Shown piece by piece: positions 17,062 through 26,196 of a DNA stretch of 60,296 bases. The first letter of the stretch is position 1. Each line of letters opens with the position of its first letter. The stretch is taken from NCBI RefSeq assembly GCF_024594815.1, contig NZ_JANJOU010000034.1, positions 1 through 60,296 of the forward strand, written 5' to 3'. The notes beneath the pieces are model-generated. The model had not been told where the DNA came from and did no database searches. It worked only from the letters and a program-made list of their open reading frames with translations. The stretch comes from Roseomonas populi. GTDB lineage: Bacteria > Pseudomonadota > Alphaproteobacteria > Acetobacterales > Acetobacteraceae. The position numbers and the translations under genes are program-made.

Positions 17062-17481
17062 TCCGAATGACCGGTCCCCCAGGCCGCGGAGTAGCCAGTC
17101 GAGCGTTACGTGCTCGGGCGGTGCATGCAGGGCGAGGTCCGCCAGGATGACGGAGGTCGGCTGGCGCGCCTGTGGGCCGGTCTGCAGGATGGGGTGCCTC
17201 CGATCGCATACCGTCGGCTGAATGGACGGTGCACTAACGCCGGGAAGGGGCCGCCGACGTCATCGGTGCCTCCACAGCCATCGGCCCTCAGTTCTGCCCG
17301 GAACGGCGCTGTCCGCTCTGGGGAAGGTCAGTGTCGGCATCCGACCCGCTGGCCTGCACGCGGAGCGGAAGGGCAGAGGTGGTCAGAGATGGACGGCCGA
17401 CTTCGGAGCCTGCTCCGCAGCCAAGCAGCCCTTAGCATCAGCCCGTCTGGTCACATCAAGTGCTGCTGGCCAGAATGAGCA
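17062..17481. other. Stretch between the ExoD-like gene and a small leftward gene
   Basis: The part up to about 17160 still codes for ExoD-like residues in the minus-strand frame of the gene to the left. The remaining ~320 bp show no supported gene, hairpin or repeat. Confidence 0.4.
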
Positions 17482-17775
17482 TCAGCGGAGCGAATGCAAC
17501 ACGGTCCCCTGGACGACGTAGTACCCCGCGATCGCGGCGATCAGCCGATTGGCCCGGCGGCGAATCTGCAGGTCCGTCATCGTCTCCAGGAGACGCTTCG
17601 CCGCGCTCGTTCCGACCATTGAGCAGGGCAACGCAAGCAGGGCCGTCACGGGATCCAGGGCTGCTGCGTTGCTGATGAGCGCGCCTGCTTTCGCGAGAAC
17701 CGTGTTGGGGAGGTCCGCGGCTGACTGCCATGTCTCCGCTCGGCGCGCAGCGAATCCGGGTCTAACACTCCCCAC
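17482..17775 (-). CDS. Hypothetical protein, 97 residues
   Basis: No family is recognised. The codons show a third-position GC bias like real genes of the window. The protein is helical with mildly hydrophobic stretches (ALDPVTALLALPCSMVG, ANRLIAAIAGYYVVQG), so it could be a small soluble or membrane-associated protein. No clear ribosome-binding site decides the start. Confidence 0.35.
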   Translation of the reverse strand: MGSVRPGFAARRAETWQSAADLPNTVLAKAGALISNAAALDPVTALLALPCSMVGTSAAKRLLETMTDLQIRRRANRLIAAIAGYYVVQGTVLHSLR

Positions 17776-17837
17776 CGCCCGCGAGCGCTCTGCGGAGCAT
17801 CGCGGTATGACAAGTGCCGACCCGGATCCAAGACGTT

Positions 17838-19448
17838 TCAGGCCAGAGTTGTAAGATCCTGGAACCAGTGCTGGGCCTGAACGTAGCTCCTCACATTCCT
17901 GCCCAGCACGTGCGGGTTGGTGTCGTGAGCCACGAAGACCAGCAGCGCTTGGTCCACCACCCGCTCGTGCACCCGGGCCATCAGCCGGTCCTGCTCCGCG
18001 GGGTCGAAGGACTGGGTTGCCCCATCGATCAGCCTGTCCGTCTCCGGGTCCTTGTAGTGGGACCAGTTCACGCCCGTGGGCGCAACCTGGTTAGAGTGGA
18101 AGAAGCGCACCAGGGCGTAGAGCGGGTCCGAGGTGACGTAAGCCACGTTATTCGCGGAGATGCCGCGCATGGATTCGTGCGCCGCCCCATTGCGCCAGGC
18201 GGTGTAGAGCACCTCCAGCTCCACCGGCTGGAACTCCACCTCAATCCCGACTTCCTTCCAGGCCTGCTGGATGTACTCGTTCATCGGCATGGAGAGCATC
18301 TGGCCGGAGCCGCCGGTGGCGATGATGAACTTCGCCTTCACCGGGTTGCGCGGGCCGAAGCCGGCGGCCTGGACCAGCCGGCGTGCCTCGTCCGGCGCGT
18401 AGCGCACCTTGAAGGAGGGATTGCCGAACCAGGGTGAGGCCGGGTCCACCACGCCCGCCGCCGGCTTGGCGAGGCCGCCGAGGAGCTGGACAATCTCGTC
18501 CCGGTTGATGGCGAGGTTCGCCGCCTGCCGCAGCCGCAGGTCGCGCCAGGGCGAGCCCTCCAGCAAGGAGAGATGGTAGTTCCAGACATGGGGGGTGACG
18601 TTCTCCACCACCCGGTTCCCGGCGGCCTTGAGCTGGTCCACCATGTCCAGCGCCGGCGTCTCGATCAGATCCACCTGGCCGGAAAGCAGCGCGTTGCTGC
18701 GCGTGACCGCGTCCGGCGCGCAGACCAGCACGAGCCGGTCCACCTTCGCCATGCGCTTGGGGTCCCAGTAGGCCGGGTTCTTCACCAGCTCTGCCCGCTC
18801 CCGCGGGACCAGCCGCGCCAGGCGGAAGGGGCCGGTGCCGGAGGGCTCGGCGGCGAAGCGGTCCCAGGAGCGGCCGAGCTTCTCGTACTGCGCGGGGGAG
18901 GAGACGAGGAACCAGAGGAGCTGGTAGGGGAAGAGGCTGTCCACCGCCTTGGTGGTCAGCTCCACCGTCATCGCGTCCAGCTTCTTCCAGCCGGCGAGCG
19001 AGGGCAGGCGCGGGCGGACCTGGGCGGCCTGCCGGTTGTCGAAATGCGGCGCCTGGGGGTTCATCACCTTCTCGAAGTTCCAGATCACCGCGTCGGCGTC
19101 GAGGGCCGAGCCGTCGTGGAACTTCACCCCCTCGCGCAGCTTCAGTGTCCAGCGCTTGCGGTCAGCGGGATCGGCCTCCCAGGAGGTGGCGAGGCCGGGC
19201 ACCAGCTTCCCGGGCCGGTCCGCCACGTCCATCTCCCAGGCCACCAGCGGGTCGTAGATCGTGTAACCCGTGAACTGGTAGGCGCCCGCGCCGCGGTCCG
19301 GCTGGCCGGCCGTGAGCGGGATGTCGGCCATGGAGATGCCGTAGCGCAGCACGCGCTCCGCCTGGGCCATCGCCGGTGGGATGATCAGGCCGGAAGGCAG
19401 CGTGGCAAGGCCGGTGGCACCCAGCAGGGCGCGGCGCGACAAGGTCAT
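17838..19448 (-). CDS. ABC transporter substrate-binding protein, SBP_bac_5 (Opp/Dpp) family
   Basis: A 536-residue extracytoplasmic binding protein. The start at 19448 gives a twin-arginine-like signal, SRRALLGATGLATLPSGL, with cleavage after AMAQA. The mature protein has the family features: DPLVAWEMD..LVPGLATSWE, then LREGVKFHDGSALDADAVIW, AEPSGTGPFRL and the DEARRLVQAAGF segment. It is the last gene of a leftward F-D-B-C-A operon, 52 bp after the permease gene. A paralogue with the same layout is transcribed the other way at 23618. The ligand could be a peptide, opine, nickel complex or glutathione-like compound; sequence alone does not say. Confidence 0.85.
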   Translation of the reverse strand: MTLSRRALLGATGLATLPSGLIIPPAMAQAERVLRYGISMADIPLTAGQPDRGAGAYQFTGYTIYDPLVAWEMDVADRPGKLVPGLATSWEADPADRKRWTLKLREGVKFHDGSALDADAVIWNFEKVMNPQAPHFDNRQAAQVRPRLPSLAGWKKLDAMTVELTTKAVDSLFPYQLLWFLVSSPAQYEKLGRSWDRFAAEPSGTGPFRLARLVPRERAELVKNPAYWDPKRMAKVDRLVLVCAPDAVTRSNALLSGQVDLIETPALDMVDQLKAAGNRVVENVTPHVWNYHLSLLEGSPWRDLRLRQAANLAINRDEIVQLLGGLAKPAAGVVDPASPWFGNPSFKVRYAPDEARRLVQAAGFGPRNPVKAKFIIATGGSGQMLSMPMNEYIQQAWKEVGIEVEFQPVELEVLYTAWRNGAAHESMRGISANNVAYVTSDPLYALVRFFHSNQVAPTGVNWSHYKDPETDRLIDGATQSFDPAEQDRLMARVHERVVDQALLVFVAHDTNPHVLGRNVRSYVQAQHWFQDLTTLA

Positions 19449-19500
19449 GGAGGGCTCCGGTGAGAGGTCTGGAACCCTCAAGCAACGGTCGTGCCGGAAC

Positions 19501-20403
19501 TTACCCCCGCACGTCCATCGCCGTCCGCAGCCCGTCGCTGACCATGTTGAAGCACATGCTGGTCACGAAGATGCAGACGCCCGGCAACATGGCGATCAGC
19601 GGCTGTGTGTAGATGGCCGTCCGCAGCGTGTTCAGCATCAGCCCCCATTCCGGCTCCGGCGGCTTGGTGCCGAGGCCGAGGAAGGAGAGGCCCGAGGCCA
19701 GGATCATCGAGACGCTGATGAGGCTGGTGGAATAGACGAAGATCGGCCCGAGCACGTTGGGCAGGATGTGCACACGCACGATCGTCAACGGCCCGGCGCC
19801 GCTGGCGCGCGCGGATTCCACGTAGTCCAGGTTGCGGACCGAGGTGGTGGTGCTCTCCGCCACGCGGATGATCTGCGGGATGAAGACGAGGGTGAGCGAG
19901 AGCATCGCGTTGGAGATGCCCGGCCCCAGCGCGCCGGAGATGGCCACGGCCAGCAGCACGGAGGGGAAGGCGTAGAACACGTCCGTGGTCCGCATGATCA
20001 GCATGTTCACCCAGCCGCCCGCGAAGCCCGCGACCACTCCCAGCGTGCCGCCGATCGCGAAGGCAATCAGCACCGGCGCGATGCCGAGGAACCAGGAGAG
20101 GCGGCCGCCGTAGAGAAGCCGCGTCAGCATGTCCCGCCCCAGCTCGTCCGTACCCAGCGGGTAGCGGCCGTCCTGGAACCAAATCGGGCGCAGGCGGCGG
20201 ATCATGCTGGTCTGATAGGGATCGTGCGGCGCCAGCAGGGGCGCGAAGAGGATGGCGAGCGCCATCAGCAGCAGGACCGCCCCGAAGAACAGCGTGACCG
20301 GATCGCGCGAGAGGCGGCGCGCCACACCGGCCCAGTAGCCCCGGCTGCGGGCGGGCGCTGGCTGCGGCACGGCGATGGCGGCGGGCGTGATGGCGGTGCT
20401 CAT
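19501..20403 (-). CDS. ABC transporter permease, DppC/OppC type
   Basis: A 300-residue inner-membrane permease with an N-terminal OppC_N segment (LARRLSRDPVTLFFG-like) and about six helices. The cytoplasmic EAA loop ESARASGAGPLTIVRVHILP contacts the ATPases. The conserved LPLGTDELGRDMLTRLLYGGR-type motif of the DppC group is present. It overlaps the upstream DppB-type gene by 4 bp (ATGA), so translation is coupled. Confidence 0.88.
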   Translation of the reverse strand: MSTAITPAAIAVPQPAPARSRGYWAGVARRLSRDPVTLFFGAVLLLMALAILFAPLLAPHDPYQTSMIRRLRPIWFQDGRYPLGTDELGRDMLTRLLYGGRLSWFLGIAPVLIAFAIGGTLGVVAGFAGGWVNMLIMRTTDVFYAFPSVLLAVAISGALGPGISNAMLSLTLVFIPQIIRVAESTTTSVRNLDYVESARASGAGPLTIVRVHILPNVLGPIFVYSTSLISVSMILASGLSFLGLGTKPPEPEWGLMLNTLRTAIYTQPLIAMLPGVCIFVTSMCFNMVSDGLRTAMDVRG

Positions 20404-21353
20404 GCGCGGCGGATCCGGGGGTCGAGCGCGGTCTGGACTAGATCAACCGCGAGATTCAGCACCACGAAGAAGATGGCGAGGACGAGGATGGTGCCCTGGA
20501 GCACCGGCAGATCCCGCTGGAAGATGGCGCTGTTCAGCAGGAAGCCCGTGCCCGGCCAGGAGAAAACCGTCTCCACCAGGATGGAGCCGCCCATGAGATA
20601 GCCCAGCTGCAGCCCCATCACCGCCAGCACGGAGGATGCGGCGTTCTTCAGCACGTGCAGCGCGATCCCGCCCCGCCGCAAGCCCTTGCCGCGCAGGGTG
20701 GTCACGAAGTCCTGCGCCAGAAGCTCCATCACCACGCCGCGCACGGTGCGGGTGACGATGCCCATGGGGATGACGGAGAGCGTAACGGCGGGCAGCACGA
20801 GAAACTGCATATTCGCCCAGTTCCACTCCCAGGCACCGGAACCTCCGGGCCCGGCGCCCATGGCGGGCAGCCAGTTCAGGGTGACGCTGAAGAACACCAC
20901 CAGCACCATGCCCAACCAGTAGTGCGGGATCGAGACGCCTGCGGCCGCCAGGCCTACGGCCAGCTTGTCCAGCACGCTGCCCCGGAACACCGCCGCGATC
21001 GTGCCGAGAATGGAGCCCATGGCGAAGCCGATGAAGGCGGCGACGAGGGCCAGCATCAGCGTGTTGCCCACCGCCGAGCGGAGATCCGCCGTGACAGGCC
21101 GCCCGGTGGCGAGGGACCGGCCGAGGTCGCCCTGCACCACGCGCCCGAGCCAGAGGGCGAACTGCACGGGCAGCGGCTTGTCCAGCCCGTAGTCGCGCCG
21201 GACCTGCTCCACCACCTCCGCCGGGGCGTCGGCGGGCACGATGGCGTTGATCGGGTCGCCCGGCGCGATCTGGACGAGCATGAAGCACACCAGCCCGACC
21301 GCGAGCGCGATGGGGATGGCGTAGAGGATGCGGCGGATCAGGTAGAAGAACAT
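20400..21353 (-). CDS. ABC transporter permease, DppB/OppB type
   Basis: A 317-residue permease. The N-terminal helix (YLIRRILYAIPIALAVGLVC) and periplasmic loop with GDPINAI are typical of DppB. The EAA loop reads TLRGKGLRRGGIALHVLKNA, and VETVFSWPGTGFLL near the C-terminus is a strong family signature. It sits 4 bp after the OppD-type ATPase and overlaps the DppC-type gene, so it is part of one leftward operon. Confidence 0.88.
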   Translation of the reverse strand: MFFYLIRRILYAIPIALAVGLVCFMLVQIAPGDPINAIVPADAPAEVVEQVRRDYGLDKPLPVQFALWLGRVVQGDLGRSLATGRPVTADLRSAVGNTLMLALVAAFIGFAMGSILGTIAAVFRGSVLDKLAVGLAAAGVSIPHYWLGMVLVVFFSVTLNWLPAMGAGPGGSGAWEWNWANMQFLVLPAVTLSVIPMGIVTRTVRGVVMELLAQDFVTTLRGKGLRRGGIALHVLKNAASSVLAVMGLQLGYLMGGSILVETVFSWPGTGFLLNSAIFQRDLPVLQGTILVLAIFFVVLNLAVDLVQTALDPRIRRA

Positions 21354-21357
21354 GGGT

Positions 21358-22344
21358 TCAGGCCGCCTGGGACATGGCGTCCGGCACCAGCACGCAGCGC
21401 GCGGCGTGGCCAGGGACGGGGCTGCGGGAATCCGGCACCTTCGGCAGGCACTCCTCCCGCATATGCGGGCAGCGCGGGGCGAAGGCGCATCCCTGGGGCA
21501 CGCGCTCCAGGTTGGGCGGGGCGCCAGGGATGGTGGTCAGCCGCTCGCCGCGCATCCCCGCATGGACGGTGGCGCCCAGCAGGCCCTGGGCATAGGGGTG
21601 CAGCGGGTTTCGCATCAGGCCGCGCACCGGGCCTTCCTCGATGAACTTGCCGGCGTACATCACGGCCACGCGGTCCGCGATCTCGCCCGCCACGCCCAGG
21701 TCGTGGGTCACGAAGATCACGCCCATGCCCATTTCCTGTTGCAGGCGGCGCAGCAAGAGGAGGATCTGGATCTGCACCGTGGCGTCCAGCGCCGTGGTCG
21801 GCTCGTCCGCCAGCAGCAGCTTCGGGCGGCAGGAGAGGGCAATGGCGATCATGGCGCGCTGGCGCAGCCCGCCGGAGAGCTCGTGCGGATAGGCGGCCAG
21901 GCGGCGCTTGGCGCTGGGGATCTGCACGAGCTCCAGCAGCTCCAGCGCGCGCGCCTCGGCGGCGGCGCGGGAGACGTCCTCGTGCCGCATCACCGTCTCC
22001 GCGATCTGGCGGCCGATGGTGAAAACCGGGTCCAGGGCCGTCATCGGCTCCTGAAAAATCATGGAGACGGTGCTGCCGCGGATATCTGCCATCTTCCGCT
22101 CGGAGGCGGCGATGATGTCGTGCCCACCCACCCGCACCGTGCCGGAGAGCTTCGTCCGCCGCGGCGGATTCAGCGCCATCAGTGCGCGGAGGGTGACGGA
22201 CTTGCCCGACCCGCTCTCCCCGAGGATGCACAGGGATTCCCGCTCCGCAAGATCGAAGGAGACGCCGTTGACGGCGTGCACCGTGGCATCGCGGGAGACG
22301 AAGCGCACATGCAGGTCGCGCACATGGACCAGGGGTTCGTTCAT
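21358..22344 (-). CDS. ABC transporter ATPase, OppD/DppD type
   Basis: A 328-residue ATPase with Walker A GESGSGKS, Q-loop MIFQEPMTALDPV, signature LSGGLRQRAMIA, Walker B LLADEPTTALD and switch His VTHDLG. The C-terminal oligopeptide/dipeptide transporter extension has the four-cysteine-like CAFAPRCPHMREEC cluster, probably an iron-sulfur site. The start overlaps the end of the OppF-type gene by 4 bp. Confidence 0.9.
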   Translation of the reverse strand: MNEPLVHVRDLHVRFVSRDATVHAVNGVSFDLAERESLCILGESGSGKSVTLRALMALNPPRRTKLSGTVRVGGHDIIAASERKMADIRGSTVSMIFQEPMTALDPVFTIGRQIAETVMRHEDVSRAAAEARALELLELVQIPSAKRRLAAYPHELSGGLRQRAMIAIALSCRPKLLLADEPTTALDATVQIQILLLLRRLQQEMGMGVIFVTHDLGVAGEIADRVAVMYAGKFIEEGPVRGLMRNPLHPYAQGLLGATVHAGMRGERLTTIPGAPPNLERVPQGCAFAPRCPHMREECLPKVPDSRSPVPGHAARCVLVPDAMSQAA

Positions 22345-23393
22345 GCGGCCACCTTCGGGGCGCGGCTATGCCCGCTCTCCGGTACCACCATCAGGCAGGC
22401 CGCCTGCTGGCCGGCTGGGGCGGCGTGCAGGGGCGGCACGGTGGCGGAGCAGAGCGGCTCCGCGAAGCCGCAGCGCGTATGGAAGCGGCAGCCGGCGGGC
22501 GGGTTGATGGGGTTGGGCGGATCGCCCGTCAGCGGCGGCTCCGTGCGGCGCAGGTCAGGGTCCATGGAGGGACGGCTGGCCAGCAGGGCGGCAGTGTAGG
22601 GATGGGCGGCGGCGGCGTAGATGGCCTCCACCGGCCCCACCTCCGCCACCTTGCCCAGGTACATCACCAGCACGCGGTCCGACATGTACTGCACCACGTT
22701 CAGGTCGTGGCTGATGAAGATGTAGGTGAGACCGAACTCCGCCTTAAGGTCCTGCAGCAGGTTCAGCACCTGCGCCTCCACTGACTTGTCCAGGGCGGAG
22801 ACCGGCTCGTCCAAGATCACCAGCCGCGGGCGAAGCGCCAGGGCGCGGGCGATGTTCACGCGCTGCCGCTGCCCGCCCGAGAGCTCGTGCGGGTAGCGCC
22901 GCGCGAAGCCATCGGGGTTCAGCCCCACGGCGGCTAGCAGGTCCCGTGCGCGGGCGCGAGCGTCGTGGCGCGCCAGCCCGTGCACCTCCGGGGAGAAGGC
23001 GATGGACTCCTCAATCGTCAGGCGCGGGTTGAGCGAGGCGTAGCTGTCCTGGAACACCATCTGCACTTGGCGGCGGTACTCCTTGAGCGGCAGCTCGCGC
23101 CCGCCCACCGCCCTACCATCGAAGACCACCTCGCCGGCCGTCGGCTGCATCAGCGCCATGACGAGGCGGGAGGTGGTGGACTTGCCGCAGCCGGATTCCC
23201 CGACGATCCCGAGCGTCTCGCCCTTGCGAACCTCGAAGTCGAGGGAGTCCACCGCCTGCACCACCCCGGCCCCGCGGCCGAAAAAGCCGGATTTCAGCGG
23301 GAAGTGCTTCGTCAGCCCGCGTACCGTCAGGAGCGGCTGCGCGGGGCCGCCGATATCCGGCAGGGGCTCCAGCGTGGCGGCAGCTTCCGTCAT
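22341..23393 (-). CDS. ABC transporter ATPase, OppF/DppF type
   Basis: A 350-residue ATPase, first gene of the leftward operon. It has Walker A GESGCGKST, Q-loop MVFQDSYASLNP, signature LSGGQRQRVNIA, Walker B LVILDEPVSALD, H-loop ISHDL, and a C-terminal CRFHTRCGFAEPLC cluster. An open frame extends to 23693, but the ATG at 23393 is preferred because the family starts shortly before LLTVRGLTKHFP and the upstream residues are low-complexity. Its 224-bp upstream region also drives the divergent binding-protein gene. Confidence 0.88.
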   Translation of the reverse strand: MTEAAATLEPLPDIGGPAQPLLTVRGLTKHFPLKSGFFGRGAGVVQAVDSLDFEVRKGETLGIVGESGCGKSTTSRLVMALMQPTAGEVVFDGRAVGGRELPLKEYRRQVQMVFQDSYASLNPRLTIEESIAFSPEVHGLARHDARARARDLLAAVGLNPDGFARRYPHELSGGQRQRVNIARALALRPRLVILDEPVSALDKSVEAQVLNLLQDLKAEFGLTYIFISHDLNVVQYMSDRVLVMYLGKVAEVGPVEAIYAAAAHPYTAALLASRPSMDPDLRRTEPPLTGDPPNPINPPAGCRFHTRCGFAEPLCSATVPPLHAAPAGQQAACLMVVPESGHSRAPKVAA

Positions 23394-23560
23394 GCCGCGC
23401 CCGGCGCGGCGCCGGCCACCACCGCCACGGCTATCCCGCCATCCGACAGGCAACATCGGCTCGTCGTCATTTCCGGTCTTCCGCCTCGTGGCCCGCCCAT
23501 GGCTCGGGCGGCCCTTGGCACAGGCGCAGCAAGCTCCGTGCCATGACCATTCCGTAATCA

Positions 23561-23576
23561 TTGGCATCGAACTTGC
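23561..23576 (+). promoter_or_regulatory. Sigma-54-like -24/-12 promoter before the second binding protein
   Basis: TTGGCATCGAACTTGC has the GG-N10-GC spacing and most of the YTGGCA..TTGC consensus of RpoN promoters. It ends 41 bp before the ATG at 23618, a reasonable leader. A TGGCAC-N16-GTGCCA inverted repeat at 23516-23543 lies just upstream and could bind a regulator. Based on consensus match only. Confidence 0.4.
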
Positions 23577-23617
23577 GTCGCCTGTCCGCGAACCAGCACT
23601 CACCGAGAGGAAGCGGA

Positions 23618-25267
23618 ATGAGGAAGACCACGCGACGAGCCCTGCTGACGGCCGGCGCCCTGCTCGTCGGCCTGATGGGCCCTGCCCTGGCACAGGAGAA
23701 GGTGCTGCGGATCGGCATGACGGCCGCCGACATTCCCCGCACCTCCGGCCAGCCGGACCAGGGCTTCGAGGGCAACCGCTTCACCGGCATCCCCATGTAT
23801 GATGGCTTGGTGAACTGGGACCTGTCCTCGGCCGACAAGCCCTCCGTCATCATTCCCGGTCTGGCCACCGAATGGCGCGTGGACGAGGCTGACAAGACGA
23901 AGTGGCGCTTCACCTTGCGCCAGGGCGTGAAGTTCCACGATGGCAGTCCCTTCAACGCCGCCGCGGTGGTGTGGAACGTGCAAAAGGTGCTGGACCAGTC
24001 CGCGCCGCACTACGACCCGGCGCAGGTGGGCCTGACCGCCAGCCGCATGCCGACGCTGCGCTCCGCCCGCGCCGTCTCCGAGTACGAGGTGGAGCTGACG
24101 ACAAGCGAGCCGGACAGCTTCCTGCCGATCAACCTCACCAACCTCTTCATGGCCTCTCCCGCGCACTGGGCGGCGAAGCTGGCGGCGGTGCCGGCGGGGG
24201 TGACGGATGCGCGGCAGCGCTCCAACCAGGCCTGGGCCGCCTTCGCCGCCGAGCCTTCCGGCACTGGCCCCTTCCGCGGCGTGCGGCTGGTCCCGCGCGA
24301 GCGGTTCGAGATGGTGGCGAACCGGGATTACTGGGACCCGGCGCGCCGCCCGAAGATCGACCGCGTCGTGCTGCTGCCCATCCCGGAGGCGAACACCCGC
24401 ACCGCCGCCCTGCTAGGCAACCAGGTGGACTGGATCGAGGCGCCGGCGCCGGACGCCCTGCCCCAGATCACCGGCCGCGGCTTCCGGACCTACCAGAATG
24501 CCCAGCCCCATGTCTGGCCCTGGCAGTTCTCTTTTCTGGAGAACTCGCCCTGGACCGACCGGCGCGTGCGCCACGCCGCGAACCTCTGCGTGAACCGTGA
24601 GGAGTTGAAGACCCTTCTGGCCGGGCAGATGGAGATCCCCAAGGGCACCTACCCACCGGGGCATCCCTGGTGGGGCAATCCTTCCTTCGACATCCGCTAC
24701 GACCTGGCCGAGGCGCAGCGGCTGATGCGAGAGGCCGGCTACGGCCCGAATCGCCGCGCCGTGGTGAAGGTGCTCACCTCCGCCTCCGGCTCAGGCCAGA
24801 TGCAGCCCCTGCCGATGAACGAGTTCCTGCAGGAGGCGCTGCGCGCCTGCCACTTCGACGTCCAGCTGGAGGTCGGCGAATGGAACGCCATCTTCAACGG
24901 CTGGCGCGAGGGCGCGAAGGCTCCCGGCGCGCGCGGGGCGAACGCCACCAACATCAGCTTCGCCGCCATGGACCCCTTCTTCGGTATGGTCCGCTTCGTG
25001 GCGACCAGCGCGCTGCCCCCGGCCTCCAACAACTGGGGCTACTTCACCAGCCCCGAATTTGACGGCCTGGTGCAGACCGCGCGCACGAGCTTCGAGGCGG
25101 CGCAGCGGGACGCGGCCCTGGCCCAGCTGCATAAGCGCATTGTGGAGGAAGCCCCCTTCCTCTGGGTGGCGCATGACGTCGGCCCCCGCGCCATCTCCCC
25201 GCGCGTGACGGGCGTCGTGCAGCCGCGCAGCTGGTTCATCGACATCGCGACCATGGCGATGAACTAG
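23618..25267 (+). CDS. Second ABC substrate-binding protein, SBP_bac_5 family
   Basis: A 549-residue binding protein paralogous to the one at 17838. The ATG at 23618 follows a GAGAGGAAG ribosome-binding site and starts a signal peptide with RRALLTAGALLVGLMGPALA. Shared blocks include MTAADIPRTSGQPDQGFEGN, LRQGVKFHDGSPFNAAAVVW, AEPSGTGPFRG and SGSGQMQPLPMNEFLQEALR. It is read away from the F-D-B-C-A operon and probably delivers a different ligand to the same permease. The upstream sigma-54-like promoter suggests separate control. Confidence 0.85.
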   Translation: MRKTTRRALLTAGALLVGLMGPALAQEKVLRIGMTAADIPRTSGQPDQGFEGNRFTGIPMYDGLVNWDLSSADKPSVIIPGLATEWRVDEADKTKWRFTLRQGVKFHDGSPFNAAAVVWNVQKVLDQSAPHYDPAQVGLTASRMPTLRSARAVSEYEVELTTSEPDSFLPINLTNLFMASPAHWAAKLAAVPAGVTDARQRSNQAWAAFAAEPSGTGPFRGVRLVPRERFEMVANRDYWDPARRPKIDRVVLLPIPEANTRTAALLGNQVDWIEAPAPDALPQITGRGFRTYQNAQPHVWPWQFSFLENSPWTDRRVRHAANLCVNREELKTLLAGQMEIPKGTYPPGHPWWGNPSFDIRYDLAEAQRLMREAGYGPNRRAVVKVLTSASGSGQMQPLPMNEFLQEALRACHFDVQLEVGEWNAIFNGWREGAKAPGARGANATNISFAAMDPFFGMVRFVATSALPPASNNWGYFTSPEFDGLVQTARTSFEAAQRDAALAQLHKRIVEEAPFLWVAHDVGPRAISPRVTGVVQPRSWFIDIATMAMN

Positions 25268-25336
25268 AGAGGCATCGCCCGATGGCATGGGTTCGCCGGC
25301 TGAAACCCGGGAACCTTTGCCCTGGGCTGTCCGGGA

Positions 25337-25357
25337 CCAGGGGGCACCACCCCCTGG
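25337..25357. terminator. Terminator-like hairpin after the second binding protein
   Basis: CCAGGGGG-CACCA-CCCCCTGG is a perfect 8-bp stem with a 5-nt loop, 70 bp after the stop of the binding-protein gene. There is no U-tract. GC-only hairpins of this kind are common as dispersed repeats in related genomes, so it may be a repeat rather than a terminator. Confidence 0.45.
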
Positions 25358-25886
25358 AACCCCCGGGCAAACGCGAAGAGTTTGTCTTGAGCCAAAGGCT
25401 TGAGGCCCCTGGACCTCCGTCTGGTTGCAGCTACACCGTCCTGATGCGGGGGTTTCCGAGTAAAGCGTCCAACCCTACCCTTGCAGTCGCCTGAGACGAT
25501 CAGGGCGGTTCCGCCGTTCCTGAAGCCTGCCGATCGTCATCACCGATTGTAAATGCAGTCGTCTGAATCAATGCGAATGCGCCGCGTCGAGAACTAGCCG
25601 CTGAGGCCGGGCAGCAATCGATTTCGAGAACCCCGACTAGCGGAAGGGAAAGCAAGCTCAAATGCCTGCTTGCATCCCGGCGCCGTGTCATACGAAGGCG
25701 AGGATGCAGGAGATCCATGATCCCGGCAGCTTAGCCGAACCCGCAAAGCTCGCAGACCATCATGCCATTTCATGCATTTCCATCCGGCAAGAGTTGTGGG
25801 GGCGTCTTGAATAGCCCCTTTCAGTTGCCGTCCGAAGTAGAGGACGGGCTGAGGCAGCTACGTCGCTCAACAGGTACGCGGAACAA
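25358..25886. other. Gene-free stretch
   Basis: About 530 bp with locally lower GC and no supported gene. Short open frames lack family features and codon bias. It borders decayed gene pieces and is probably old intergenic or pseudogene DNA. Confidence 0.4.
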
Positions 25887-26196
25887 TCAACGCCGCCCGC
25901 TCTCCCGGACGGGCCATTCCGCTGCCTCTCCTGGGAAGATGTCCAGGACCCCCAGCTCCGCAGCATCCCTGGCGGTGCCATTCGCTGCGCGCAGCAGCTT
26001 GCCCAGGTGCAGCCGGATCATGGCGGCCTCGTCCAGGGCGGCCCGGTTCCAGTTGATGGTCACGGCGCCGAGGAGGCGCCCCCTGGCGACGATCGGGACC
26101 GCTACTGCCGCCAGCAGGTCATCCTTTGGCGCGGCATTGTAGCGGCCGACCCGGTACAGGGGATGGCGGGTGGCGCGGGTGCGCGGCCACGTGGTG
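25887..26196 (-). pseudogene. IclR-family regulator, C-terminal fragment
   Basis: The last ~100 codons of a leftward frame match the effector-binding end of IclR regulators: AAVAVPIVARGRLLGAVTIN then WNRAALDEAAMIRLHLGKLL, the typical strand-helix that closes the domain. The N-terminal helix-turn-helix and most of the GAF-like domain are missing; the sequence beyond 26196 belongs to an oxidoreductase fragment on the other strand. Confidence 0.6.

Noticed and set aside
23516-23531. Second GG-N10-GC arrangement (TTGGCACAGGCGCAGC) before the second binding protein
   Set aside because: The -12 box lacks TTGC; the site at 23561 is a better match, so only that one is listed.
25774-25790. TCATGCATTTC, similar to the AATGCATT operator
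   Set aside because: It lacks the first A of the octamer and is not next to a gene start.
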